A DNA stretch of 64,000 nt from Congeria kusceri (Eukaryota > Mollusca > Bivalvia > Myida > Dreissenidae), in NCBI GenBank assembly GCA_027627225.1, contig JAPFQT010000151.1:471828-535827 (forward strand). The letters run 5' to 3'. The notes under the pieces are model-generated. The model was not told the origin of the DNA. It saw only the letters and a list, made by a program, of their open reading frames with translations, and made no database searches. How positions within the stretch are numbered: position 1 is the stretch's first letter; each line of letters starts with the position of its first letter. Both the position numbers and the translations under genes were made by a program. Below, piece after piece: positions 12,206 through 22,748 of the stretch.

Positions 12206-13010
12206 CATTTCCTAAATCCGCCTCTGTCCTAAATCCGCCACCCCATCCACATAAGTGTTTGTATCACAGCGATTACTTTTTTGTTGATTTGTGTGGATCA
12301 ATCAGACGTTTTCCGGAACACTGCCTGCGAATTTTCTTCTCGATATCTTGAGTAATTCAATATTTAATCCAATTGTTTTGTCAATGACCCCTAAATGTAA
12401 ATGAATTGCACTGGGGGAATCCATCTCATACTGCGCCTTGCGCAATTTTGAAGCACCGCGTGGTATCCACATTAAAATTTAATAATTGTGTATTAATATT
12501 ATGTCCACGTTAGTATGTGCAACATAAAAACATCAGTTATTTATTGGCAATAAATACAATTAAATGCGGAAAAAAATGCATGCACAGCACATTTAATAGA
12601 AGTCACTTAGGTAATTTCACGCCGCTAAAAAGCGCATTACTTACCCCCCCCCCTTTCACCCGCAGGGCCTCAGTTTCAGAGCCATATACAACTGATTTAT
12701 TATGAGAAATATAAAGAAGGTTTTTTTTAAGAAAACTTAATCATGTATTAACAACAAACACCGAACTGCTTAATAATAAAGCTTGACTTAAAACAATAGT
12801 CAACTGTAGAACATTTCTGTATCTACGATTGTTCACCAAGCGTCTTCGGATCACCATGTTTTTTTACAAACACTTGAAAATGATATCCGAAAAAGAAAGT
12901 GTTTTTTGTTTTAAACTCAATAGAAATTGCTTGCAAACGGATTATATAGAAAAATATCAATTTCAAGCAATTTTAAAGAGGGGTGGCGGATTTAGGCACT
13001 CCCACGCTAA
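12206..13010. repeat. Segment bounded by CCTAAATCCGCC inverted words
   Basis: 12211-12243 contains two CCTAAATCCGCC words. 12977-13005 contains GGTGGCGGATTTAGG in inverse orientation. The word GCGGATTTAGGCACTGCGCC recurs at 22752-22771. This suggests a dispersed element of about 0.8 kb with short inverted ends. Its open frames are short and unrecognised. 13011-13423 holds nothing further. Confidence 0.4.
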
Positions 13011-13439
13011 TTGTTTTTACAATGTTCGACTCTTCAATCTCGCTAATTATTTTGTCTATGCCAAGTACTCGAAATGTAACCAAAACACGCCAGCAAATGC
13101 ACATTAAACCTAACTTGATTTACGTTAATGTTTGTTTTGATTACTTTACTTTAAACATATTTTATTTCCAAAAAGTCTATAATGACATTATTACAAAATT
13201 ATACATTATTTTTAGACCAAACATATATATTGGAAAACGGGTTAGACCTAAAGTTCTACAACATTATCGAGGGTCTTTCCCTTAGGATAGAAGTTGCATG
13301 TTATGATGGTGACAGACGTACATACATAAAAATGATGTCATTCACAAAATATACAAAAGATAACACAAAAACGCAATAGTGACATATGATATTAATTTCG
13401 TTCGGGAAATGAGAATTAAAATAATTATAAAAAAAAATA

Positions 13440-13446
13440 AAAAAAA

Positions 13447-13477
<31 letters not shown>

Positions 13478-13498
13478 GTAATAATAATAATAATAATG
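13440..13498 (-). repeat. ATT/TAA microsatellite at the LINE 3' end
   Basis: A run of TAA triplets on the plus strand (ATT on the element's strand), flanked by A-rich sequence at 13428-13450. It sits where short tandem tails occur in CR1/L2-type LINEs. Confidence 0.7.
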
Positions 13499-13610
13499 GT
13501 GATGATATCGTATGCAGTTTAGGATAGCTTAAAGATAGTAATAACGACACTAATAACGATAGTAATAAGTCCTAGTAATAAGTCATGTCCAGCAAGAAGA
13601 TAAGTGTTAG

Positions 13611-15692
13611 CTACGTTTTGAATCGCTTTGTCGTATTAATATATTTGTGAACTTCGTTAAAAATAAAGGTGTTGTCTTCATTGTTTAAAGAGGGCTTACC
13701 ATAAAGAATCAGCTCACAATTCAGGGGATGAAATGAATGCAGTGCATTAAAAAGAACTATTCGTTGCAAAAGGTAAATAGGACATTGAAAAAAGTAATGT
13801 GCAACATTTTCAACCTCATTTCCACATGCACATAGGGGAGAGTTTGCTAAATGGTTGTTGAATAAGTCAGAGTTTAGATTACTGCAGTTATTTCGTAAGC
13901 GGGCATGTAAAATTGATGTATTTCTATCTCTAGTATAGAAGTACTGGGGATTGTCGTCGCATAAATTAAATATTTCTTTCAAGGCAGCTTTAAATTTCGA
14001 AATGGTGTCTATGTTTCTGATATCGTTATGTAACGAATTCCATAGATTAATGGCAGATGGTAAAAACGAGCGTGAATAAAGTAATGTTCTTCTTGATAAA
14101 ATAATATAGTCTTCCGCATTTCTAAGATTTCGAGAGGACTGTTCTTGAACTGTTTGTGGAAGAAGGTTAGTAAGGTAATTGGGACACTGGCCGTTGTGCA
14201 TTTTGTAGAACTTAACGAGTTTGAGATAACGTCGTCGTTTGTCTAGACTTGGCCATTTAACTTCAGTATATAGATTTTTAAGCGAGACAGATCTCGTTAG
14301 TCCTGAGACAATACGCGCGGCTTCGTTTTGGATTTTTTCTAATAATTCTTTGTCGTACAATGTACAACCATCCCACACAACGCACGCGTATTCAAGTAAT
14401 GGCCGCATGTGGGTGAAGAATATTTGGTTAAGACATTTTCTTGAGAGATTGTATTTAAGTTTTCGCATAGCTCCCAGGATTTTCGACGCGGATTTCAAAA
14501 TGTTATTAATGTGATTGTTCCATTTGCCGTCGCTGCTTAACGTCAGACCAAGATGTTTGTGATTTTCAACAATTGTTACGGGTACATTACCAAACACTAA
14601 TTTAGGCAAAGGAACATTCTTTTGTGTTGTAAATAAAATTGCTTCAGTTTTTTGGGGATTAAAATCAACAAGCCATCGTTTGGCCCAAATGTTAATCAGG
14701 CAGAGGTCATGGTTCAAAATACCCTCGAGATCAGCTAAGTTAGATGTAGTGCATGATAAAGACGTATCGTCAGCAAACAAACGGGTAATACTAAGAAGAT
14801 TTTCGACAATATCATTAACGTAAATCAGGAAAAACAACGGTCCTAATACTGAGCCCTGAGGAACACCGGCATTTACTAGTAAAGACTGAGACTTAGCTGA
14901 GCCAACAAATACTTTTTGGGTACGGTTAGACAAGTAACTTTTAATCCATTGAAGTATATTTCCATTTATGCCATTTTGTTTAAGTTTGAATAAAAGACCT
15001 TGATGCCAAACTCGGTCAAAAGCCTTGGATATATCACAGAATATCATACAATTGAGTTTCTTGTCATCAATAGAACGAGCTATTTGATCAAATATATCAA
15101 TCAGTTGATAGACCGTTGAGTGCCCTCTTAGAAATCCTGATTGTTTACAATAAATTAAATTGTGCGCAATAAGATGGTTGTACAAGTGTTTATATACTAC
15201 TCGCTCCATAAGTTTTCCTAAACAGCTTAAAAGAGAGATGGGGCGATAGTTTGAAGGTATGTTCGAGTCACCTTTTTTAAATAAGGGCATCACAAGTGCA
15301 TTTTTCCATAATGAAGGAAATGTACATTCTTGTAATGATTTATTAAACAATAAGCATATTGGTTTTGCAATAGACTCGCAAGTACGCTTCATAACTAGAT
15401 GACTGATTAAGTCTTCACCAACAGCTTTGTTAGTTATTAAAATTTTGAGTATGTCCAATATTTCAGTTTCATTTACAGATACGTTATGTAAACACTCAGA
15501 AGGAAAGTGAGTAGGGACAGGAAGAACTCCCGAAGATGTGTCTAAAGTTGAAATCGATACAAAATAATTGTTTAAGCACATTGCTTTTTCTTCATCAGAC
15601 GTATATATAGTTACGTTTCCATGAATGTCAACCACTTTTAAGGGCGGTATCGCATCAGAGTGCGAATGCGAATGTATGAGATGTTTTAACAT
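13611..15692 (-). pseudogene. LINE reverse transcriptase half (after in-frame stop)
   Basis: This 693-residue frame is in the same frame as the endonuclease half; the two are separated only by a TAA at 15717-15719 and 24 sense bases. Visible RT motifs, residues counted from the Met at 15692: NYRPISLLS (148-156), FCDISKAFD (218-225, with catalytic D220), GVPQGSVLGP (276-285), FADD (306-309, catalytic pair), then NPQKTEAILF and HKHLGLTLS. A C-terminal CAC...H...C knuckle lies at 621-637. All catalytic residues are present. In the intact element this half would perform target-primed reverse transcription of the element RNA. The Met at 15692 is probably just an internal Met, not a native start. 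I call it a pseudogene because of the stop; the rest of the frame is undamaged, which suggests a young copy. Confidence 0.85.
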
Positions 15693-15716
15693 TTTCCAGT
15701 ATTGTTTGCAGTTTGT

Positions 15717-17048
15717 TTATTTTAAATCGATTAGTGTAGTTTCAATATTGGAATAAAATTGTTCCTTTGCATGTTTGATCATGTTGTTGACTCTGTTACG
15801 AACGTGTTTGAATTTAGCCCAGTTGTTTGCAGATGGTTGTTTTATAGCGATAGCTTTAAGTCTATCACGTTTTCGCGCAAATGTACGTATCATAGAGTCG
15901 TACCAAGGTTTGTCATTAGGACGTACTGTAACAAGTTTGAATGGAATACATAATTTCGTCAGTTCTAAAAGTTTGTCCGTGAATAGAGCAGTAGCATCAT
16001 CTACATTCATCATTGTTATAAAATTCCAATTTTCATTGCTGATTAAAAGATTTAATCGTTGAAAGTCTGCTCGTTTGTACAACCAAACATGCCTCTGCAT
16101 CGGTTTTCTAATGACTGATGGGACTTTAATATGTGCAGCCGTGGCATGATGGTCGCTGACAGAATTGTCAATTGAAATAACCTCACTGTTTAGAACAATT
16201 AAATTATCGGAGACAATAATGGGGTCAATTAAGGTAGCAGTATTGGCAGTGACTCTGGTTGCTTCAGTTATAACGTTACTTAAATTAAATATGGTCAATG
16301 ACTGTTTTAGACGGGTACAATTTTTTAGTTGGTCTTCGTTTATATCACCCAGCATAATTACATTTTGGTTCATATCCAAGGCTTTATCTATATTAGTTTC
16401 AAGGTCATTCCAAAACAGTACATTAGAGTTAGGGGGACGGTAAAAGCAGCAAATTAAAGCAGTGAGGTATCCTGTATTAATTTCAATCCATATTGTGTGC
16501 AAACGGGGACATTCTAACTCGATTACACGTCGCGACAATATAGACTCATTAACGTAAATTAATAATCCGCTAGAGTGAGGTGTATAATCTTTTCGGTGAA
16601 AACCTGCATTAAAACCTTCAATTGATAAAACATTATCGGGAACAACATCATTTAGATGAGTTTCCGTAAAACATAAAATGTCAAAATCACACAGATTACT
16701 TGTTAAATATTCAAGTTTGTTGCGAATTGACCTCACATTCAAATGCAAGACACTTAGTGCTTTGCATTCAGGTCCAGGATTAAGCTCAATATCCCCTGAT
16801 ACAAATAAAAGAAAACATAAAGCGTCAATTAGTAAGAGATTCATTTCGAAGACAAACGGGCGCATAATGCAGCCTGAGAGTAAGGCACGCGAGAGCCCTA
16901 AAAAGGAGAAAAATAGCAATACAAATTCACGTTTTGCACTCCACACGTAAACGAGTTTTTTACGACAACAATATTTACTTGAATTAAATAATCCCACGGT
17001 CATTCTGTATGCAGCAATATCGTTACCCATTAGGTAAAAGATGAACAC
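15717..17048 (-). pseudogene. LINE N-terminal half: 2A and endonuclease
   Basis: 443 residues up to the TAA at 15717-15719. Residues 41-60 and 67-83 are strongly hydrophobic, followed by the 2A motif GDIELNPGP (85-93). The endonuclease domain follows at about 98-310, with HLNVRS (N104), FTETH (E129), YRPP (203-206), GDIN (234-237) and SDHH (D299, H300). These match the metal-binding and catalytic positions of APE-type LINE endonucleases, which nick target DNA to prime reverse transcription. The Met at 17048 is the first in the open frame; the hydrophobic leader is included from there. No separate ORF1 with a gag-like domain is visible upstream. By analogy with 2A families, co-translational separation would release the endonuclease/RT protein from the leader. 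Confidence 0.85.
16770..16796 (-). other. 2A ribosome-skipping motif GDIELNPGP
   Basis: The codons encode G-D-I-E-L-N-P-G-P, matching the D-x-E-x-N-P-G-P consensus of 2A oligopeptides. In these, the Gly-Pro peptide bond is skipped during translation. It sits 7 residues before the first endonuclease motif block and immediately after a hydrophobic stretch, where 2A has been reported in non-LTR elements of sea urchins and molluscs. Activity is inferred, not shown. Confidence 0.85.
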
Positions 17049-18234
17049 AAAAACATATATGGCAGAATGGCCGTGAGGTAATAAAATAATAGATTACATG
17101 TTGTGTAACTGCTTGAGGAGAGCTGGACAGGACTAATATGGTACATAAAAGAATAAGAATAAACAAAATACAGTGAAACATATTGCAGAGAAGGCAGTTG
17201 GATAATATAGGTTTAGCAGAAAATTTAAATCATGTTGTTAGCTGTTAATTAACATAAACAACAAGCTCTAGTTTTTTAAATTCAGTTGCCAAGATTACAA
17301 GTGACAGGGCGTTTGAAGTATCATATCACTCATCGACGGTTACATATAATTGCACGAAGGCGAACAGTATATAGTGAATATCAAAAAAAAAACAAAAAAA
17401 TAAAATAAAGAAAAAAATTATACGGAGTATATTTGACGGACCTGTCATCACTATTGTAAAGTTCCAGTTGAACGAAACAGAAAATAAGGCCGTTTATCAA
17501 GAGCAACAATCCCTATGATAACTATCTATGCAATTTGAAAAAAGTTAGATAGTCAAAGGGATATAAGTAGTATTCAGATTAAGATATCAATATCAGTATT
17601 AAATTGATATTAAACTATTTTTTGTAGTTTGCTAAAAAAATTTTAAACGGCATCAATATCACATAATGTTTAAAATACTCCCATGAGGCCGTCTATTCGA
17701 AACGAAACAATGGAAGGCCATAGGAGGTTGTTATGACACATGCGAGGTGATTTGTATTGTGTATATCTGTAAATAAATTTAACAGTGTATAGTGATAATG
17801 GTCGATTGAAAAAAAAAAATAAAGTGAAACAGCGTGCTTATCATCAGTAAATGTAGTAAATTCGAGTCATAATAGCTCATTAGCTTTTACAATAAAGACC
17901 TTAAACGGAACTCAACTAATCCCCAGTTGAAAACGACTAATATCTGTTATATGCACTTATGTCAAGTTAATATCGGAGTATTGTCAGGGGATTAAGGTTG
18001 GTCTCATCTAGACTAGATGAATAACAAAACTATTTCATAATCCCGTGTACTTAGGTCATTACACTTGATGTAACGTAGTAAAAATGTTTCAATGAAGTCC
18101 GAAAAATACTATTCGTACTCAGTACAAGTGCTTGATTATAGGTGCATTGTAGTAACAACTGTAGCAAAGACGGTAAATCTGCGTGGATTGCTTATGACAC
18201 TCTATTCGTTGAGGGGAAACCAGTGCGGGATTAG
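17049..18234. other. Interval between the two head-to-head LINEs
   Basis: No gene is visible. It presumably holds the 5' UTRs of both elements. Two similar A-rich blocks occur: GTATATAGTGAATATCAAAA near 17368 and GTGTATAGTGATAATGG near 17785, each followed by A-runs and AAATAAAG. A 64-codon frame (18092-18286, +) overlaps the start of the plus-strand LINE in a different frame. Confidence 0.45.
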
Positions 18235-21200
18235 GAATTCCAAGGGGATGAACTCCACATCCTGTCGTGGAATATTCATGGACTAACAAGCAGCAAAAAG
18301 GAAAGTGACGATTTCCTTAAAACAATTAATACTTGTGATATAGTTTTTTTGTATGAATCCTGGACAAATAGCAAAAGTGATATTGAAATAGAAGGATACA
18401 CCAGCTTTAACTTTTTTAGAAAATTTCAAAACCGTAATGCTAAACGTTCTAGTGGCGGTATTGTTCTCTATCTTAAAGATAGTATAAGCAAGGGTATTGA
18501 AGTTATTTGTAACCATTTGGATACCATTATTTGGATCAAAGTTGACCATGCATTTTTTCATTTTGATCAGGATGTATATATTTGTGGAACGTATATTTGG
18601 GGAATAGATTCGCCAGCTTACACTATAAATAATATAGATCTATTTGAGGTCCTTGAATCAGATATAAACTTTTATGATAATTTAGGAACGGTTTATGTTG
18701 CAGGAGATTTTAATAGCAGAGTAGGAACAAAATTTGATTACATTATTCAAGATAAAAATATTGATTACATTGATGATTATGATTATGTTGCAGATGTCCC
18801 CTTGTTACGGGCCTCGCCGGATAAAACTTCTAATAGTCACGGGGTTAAACTTCTTGATATGTGCAAGGTAACGAACGTGCGAATTCTTAACGGTAGATTT
18901 TATAATACTGATCGTTTTACGTTTGTTTCACAACAAGGCGCATCGGTGATAGATTATTTACTCACGAAGGAATGTAATTTTTCGATGATAAATAGTTTTA
19001 CTATAGAGGATCTAAATGTTTGCAGCGATCATACACCGTTAAAATTGTCTTTACTATGTAAAATCGATAATCGGGTATCGTCGTCCGAACAGTTTGTCCA
19101 ATTTAAATGGAACGCAGAGAAACGAGATCTATTTCGCTCGGCACTGATAGCCAAATTACCCGAGTTAAATAGATTAACGGATATTAATAACATTGATATT
19201 ACAAGCCGACCATCAGTGAATAACCTTTTAAATGAATTTACGTCGATATTACGGAATGTTGCGGATCCTTTGTTTTCTAAGCAAGTGAAGTGTAACTTTA
19301 ATGCTAATAACGAGAGACGCCGTCCGCATGACGCTGACTGGTTTGATCTCGATTGTATTAACGCCCAAAATCGATATTTACATGCACTCGGTGTTTTTAA
19401 CAAATGTAATTCTGTACATAACCGTGAACGTCTTTGTCAATTAAAAAAGGAATATAAGAATTTATTAAACAAGAAAAAGCGCATTTTAAACAATAAAAAC
19501 TTAAACGACATAGAAAAGTTAAAACACTGTAAACCGAAAGAGTTCTGGAAATATTTTAAAAAGAAAAAATCAACACGAAACAACGAGATTACATTAGAAA
19601 GCTTCTATCAATATTTTTCGTCCCTTAGTAACGATATCTCACACTGTTCGAATCAAGACGCGGAGCAGTTCTGTAATAATCATGATTTTGATGCCCCGAA
19701 TCATACGTTTCCGGAATTGGATAGCGAAATCACGATTCATGAAATCTTGAACGCGGTTAAATCTTTAAAGTGCGGAAAATCTTCTGGCAGTGATTACTTA
19801 TTAAATGAATATTTTATTGAAAGTATCGATATAATTTCATCCCACGTTTGCGATTTATTCAATGCGATATTGAACTCTGGCTATTTTCCAGAAAAATGGA
19901 CCGAGGGAGTTATTGTTCCTGTCCACAAAAAAGGTGACTTAAATACTGTTAATAACTATAGGGGTATAACGTTGCTCAGTTGTTTATCGAAATTGTTTAC
20001 TACAGTCATAAATAAACGTGTCGAAAGTTTTTGTAATAACAACAGTAAAATTTCGGACGCGCAATTCGGATTTCGCAAAGGGTGCAGCACTGTTGATGCT
20101 ATTTTTGTATTAATGTCTTTAGTTCAGAAATATTTAAATGATAACAAACGTCTGTATGTTGTATATGTGGACATGTTTAAATGTTTTTATTCTATATATA
20201 GGAATGCGCTATGGTTAAAGCTTTACAAGACCGGAATCCAAGGTAAATTATTAAGAGTTATACGGGACATGTACCAGAAAGTTAAATCTTGTGTTAAAGT
20301 ATGTAATAGCTACACTGATTTTTTCGATTGCGCCGTTGGTTTGAGGCAAGGGGAGGTTATTTCCCCTCTATTTTTCTCCTTATTTGTTGAAGATGTTGAG
20401 TTATATTTGCAAAATAATGTTGATTCGGGATTGCTTCTTGATGACATTGTTATTATTCTTTTGTTGTTTGCTGACGATATGGCCATATTTGCCAAAACAC
20501 CACTTGAGTTACAAGAGAATTTGAATTGTTTAAAAACTTACTGTGACAAATGGGGTCTTAAAGTTAATACTGATAAAACAAAAATAATGGTTTTTCGTAA
20601 GCGAGGTAAACTATTTCCAAACGAACATTGGGTATATGATGACAAGCCTATCGAAGTGGTTAATGATTTTAACTACCTAGGTACTGTGTTCAATTATACG
20701 GGTAACTTCAGTCTTAACCAGGAATACCTGGCCGGAAAAGCTATAAAGGCATTACATGTTTTACTTAATAATTGTAAACGTTATCAATTGAAGCCCAAAT
20801 TGTTATGTCAATTATTTGATGCTTTTGTTGGGTCGATTTTAGGATATGCTTCAGAGGTATGGGGGAATTCAAAGTCGAAAGAGATAGAACGAATTCATCT
20901 TAAATTTTGTAAACAAATTCTTCAAATTAAAACAAATGCATCATCTGTTGGTGTTTATGGCGAATTGGGCCGTTACCCTTTGTATATTTCAAGATATGTT
21001 AAAATTATAAAATATTGGTGTAAATTATTACACACTGATAATATTATATTGAAAACAGTATACCACCAAGCCCTTCTAGATTGTGAGAAAGGGTTACCAA
21101 ATTGGGTTTCCAATGTAAAAAAATTGTTAAATGATCACGGTTTTTCATATGTTTTTGACAATTGTGCAAATGTTGATGTTACTTCGTTTCTTCCGATGTT

Positions 21201-21666
21201 TAAACAGCGTGTTATTGAAGTATTTATACAACAATGGTCAGTGGGGATAGAAAGAAATGCCGCACTCGAAAACTATAAACATATTAAACACAGATTTGAA
21301 TATGAAACTTATCTTGATACCTTACCACATAATCTAAGATGCTTCTTCACGAGGCTTAGACTGTCAGAACATCCCCTCCGAATTCAAACAGGCCGGTATA
21401 GTAGGAATAGAATTGACAGAAATCAACGTTTTTGCTTATTATGCAATAAAAATGATATTGAAGACGAATATCATTTTATGTGTATATGCCCTTTATTCGA
21501 AGATTTAAGAAAGAAATTTTTATCCCGTTATTATTTTAAGAAACCTTCAATGTTTAAATTTCTTGAATTAATCAATACGCAAAATAGAACTGTATTGCTT
21601 AATGTTGCTAGATTTTTAAAGCAGGCGTTGGCTCTTAGAAATTCCACGCTATTAGCTATTCATTGA
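18235..21666 (+). CDS. LINE endonuclease/reverse transcriptase, start unresolved
   Basis: The frame is open from just after a TAG at 18232-18234 to TGA at 21664-21666, about 1143 codons with no internal stop. It begins with LHILSWNIHGL and DIVFLYESW, the first two endonuclease motifs, so the domain is complete even though no ATG occurs in frame until the Met codon near 18859. Counting residue 1 at 18349: GDFN (119-122), SVIDYLL (199-205), SDH (226-228); then RT motifs NYRGITLLSCLSK (536-548), VYVDMFKCF (605-613, D608 catalytic), GLRQGEV (664-670), FADD (707-710). A C-x2-C-x9-H-x4-C knuckle is near the C-terminus (CLLCNKND...). Role: nicking of target DNA and target-primed reverse transcription. 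The start must come from a frameshift with the upstream frame, a non-ATG codon, or a lost 5' end. Confidence 0.8.
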   Translation, partial: EFQGDELHILSWNIHGLTSSKKESDDFLKTINTCDIVFLYESWTNSKSDIEIEGYTSFNFFRKFQNRNAKRSSGGIVLYLKDSISKGIEVICNHLDTIIWIKVDHAFFHFDQDVYICGTYIWGIDSPAYTINNIDLFEVLESDINFYDNLGTVYVAGDFNSRVGTKFDYIIQDKNIDYIDDYDYVADVPLLRASPDKTSNSHGVKLLDMCKVTNVRILNGRFYNTDRFTFVSQQGASVIDYLLTKECNFSMINSFTIEDLNVCSDHTPLKLSLLCKIDNRVSSSEQFVQFKWNAEKRDLFRSALIAKLPELNRLTDINNIDITSRPSVNNLLNEFTSILRNVADPLFSKQVKCNFNANNERRRPHDADWFDLDCINAQNRYLHALGVFNKCNSVHNRERLCQLKKEYKNLLNKKKRILNNKNLNDIEKLKHCKPKEFWKYFKKKKSTRNNEITLESFYQYFSSLSNDISHCSNQDAEQFCNNHDFDAPNHTFPELDSEITIHEILNAVKSLKCGKSSGSDYLLNEYFIESIDIISSHVCDLFNAILNSGYFPEKWTEGVIVPVHKKGDLNTVNNYRGITLLSCLSKLFTTVINKRVESFCNNNSKISDAQFGFRKGCSTVDAIFVLMSLVQKYLNDNKRLYVVYVDMFKCFYSIYRNALWLKLYKTGIQGKLLRVIRDMYQKVKSCVKVCNSYTDFFDCAVGLRQGEVISPLFFSLFVEDVELYLQNNVDSGLLLDDIVIILLLFADDMAIFAKTPLELQENLNCLKTYCDKWGLKVNTDKTKIMVFRKRGKLFPNEHWVYDDKPIEVVNDFNYLGTVFNYTGNFSLNQEYLAGKAIKALHVLLNNCKRYQLKPKLLCQLFDAFVGSILGYASEVWGNSKSKEIERIHLKFCKQILQIKTNASSVGVYGELGRYPLYISRYVKIIKYWCKLLHTDNIILKTVYHQALLDCEKGLPNWVSNVKKLLNDHGFSYVFDNCANVDVTSFLPMFKQRVIEVFIQQWSVGIERNAALENYKHIKHRFEYETYLDTLPHNLRCFFTRLRLSEHPLRIQTGRYSRNRIDRNQRFCLLCNKNDIEDEYHFMCICPLFEDLRKKFLSRYYFKKPSMFKFLELINTQNRTVLLNVARFLKQALALRNSTLLAIH

Positions 21667-21822
21667 TTTTGTTCACCCTCTTTTTCCTTTCTTTTTTTCT
21701 TATTTTCTCAAAAGACTGTATTGTATGGTATCTACTTTCTAAGCCTTTTAACTTATTATGTGACATATAATTGTTTATTTGTACTGAATTTGCTTTGACG
21801 ATGTACTTTTGTGCAAGTCACC

Positions 21823-21828
21823 AATAAA
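21823..21828 (+). promoter_or_regulatory. Polyadenylation signal AATAAA of the plus-strand LINE
   Basis: AATAAA sits 157 bases after the LINE stop codon and directly before the (TTCTG) tail. Confidence 0.55.
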
Positions 21829-21830
21829 AG

Positions 21831-21857
21831 TTCTGTTCTGTTCTGTTCTGTTCTGTT
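21831..21857 (+). repeat. (TTCTG)5 tail of the plus-strand LINE
   Basis: Five perfect TTCTG units plus TT, ending the LINE. Short pentamer tails of this kind replace poly(A) in several non-LTR clades. Confidence 0.85.
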
Positions 21858-22748
21858 AAACGCGACCATGGTGTTCGCATGGTAAATACAGGTAATTACA
21901 AATCACGTGTACAATGGCTGAGTGCTTGTTAAGCCAAGGGCTTAATCGAGGGACTGGATTACGACATTGTGATAAGATATATTACTTATTGGTTTATGCA
22001 TGTAGTCGTTAATAGCAGTTAATATTGCTATTAGTAACGTATTGTGTAAAGGTAAACAATAGATATTTGGGGAGATCCACACAACAAACAAAAACAAAGA
22101 ACAAACAAACAAACAAACAAAACACATGCACAAACAACAGCACAATTGATTATTTGCATGATTTTTATAGACAGCACAGCACTGCCTCAATTTGTCCAAC
22201 AAATATTATCCGTGGCTAGAAACATGTTTGATTTGTGTATATACGAGTATTACGTCAGATCGAAATACAAGGATAATGTCAATAACTGAAGATGCAGAAC
22301 ATCATCATCAGATTTATACATGTTTGTAAAATGACAGCAGTTGGACATGCTTTTATAAGAAGAGAACAGTTGGGCAAACTTGAAAAGTAAAAAACACCAA
22401 TTATCTTTTTGAAGGCGTGCTGTGTTGGCATGATAAAAAGGTTTCCTTAGACAAAAGTACGATGGTGCCCGTAAAAATAGCAACGAATAGTCTTGTTTCC
22501 ACGCATGAGATCACACTTTCCATTTGCCTACAACCGTCGACACCTTGACACCTTGGCAGTTGGTACTTAAGTATTTAAGCTTATCTAGCTGTCAGTTCTG
22601 AATGAAGTTAAGTCGCCAATGTGGTTGATTCTACGGATTTTGGACATCAAGTCCTTAACCAGAATGTTCCCGTCGGATGACCATGCCCCAAGAAGGCGAT
22701 TTGATTGGTTAACTACTTTTGAAAATATCGTAAAAATACCCCCCAAAT
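21858..22748. other. Intergenic, no gene recognised
   Basis: The only structure is an ACAAACAAAC-rich microsatellite at 22078-22124. Short frames at 21942-22202 and 22250-22483 (minus) are unrecognised. GC-rich short words near 22660-22700 do not match a family seen elsewhere in the window. Confidence 0.4.

Larger units (their letters stand above)
13424..17048 (-). mobile_element. CR1/L2-group LINE with 2A peptide, minus strand
   Basis: A single-frame element reading right to left: 2A, apurinic-type endonuclease, reverse transcriptase, C-terminal CxC...H...C knuckle, a short 3' UTR and an ATT-rich microsatellite tail (13440-13498). The 5' UTR must lie above 17048, but its end cannot be fixed. 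RT sequence style and the microsatellite tail fit the CR1/L2 group of non-LTR elements; the exact clade is not assigned. One in-frame stop divides the frame, so this copy is probably inactive unless the stop is read through. Confidence 0.85.
18235..21857 (+). mobile_element. Non-LTR retrotransposon, plus strand, near-intact
   Basis: One endonuclease/RT frame, a short 3' UTR, an AATAAA signal at 21823-21828 and a (TTCTG)5 tail at 21831-21857. No poly(A) tail is present, so 3' recognition probably uses the pentamer repeat. The 5' limit is unknown and lies at or upstream of 18235. RT wording (GLRQGEVISPLFFSLF, FADDMAIFAKTPLEL) differs clearly from the minus-strand LINE, so this is a second family. 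Clade not assigned. Confidence 0.85.

Noticed and set aside
14239..16950. Plus-strand frames of 64-95 codons over the minus-strand LINE
   Set aside because: Antisense shadows of the LINE frame without their own motifs.
19029..19403. 124-codon minus-strand frame inside the plus-strand LINE
   Set aside because: Shadow of the LINE endonuclease/RT frame.
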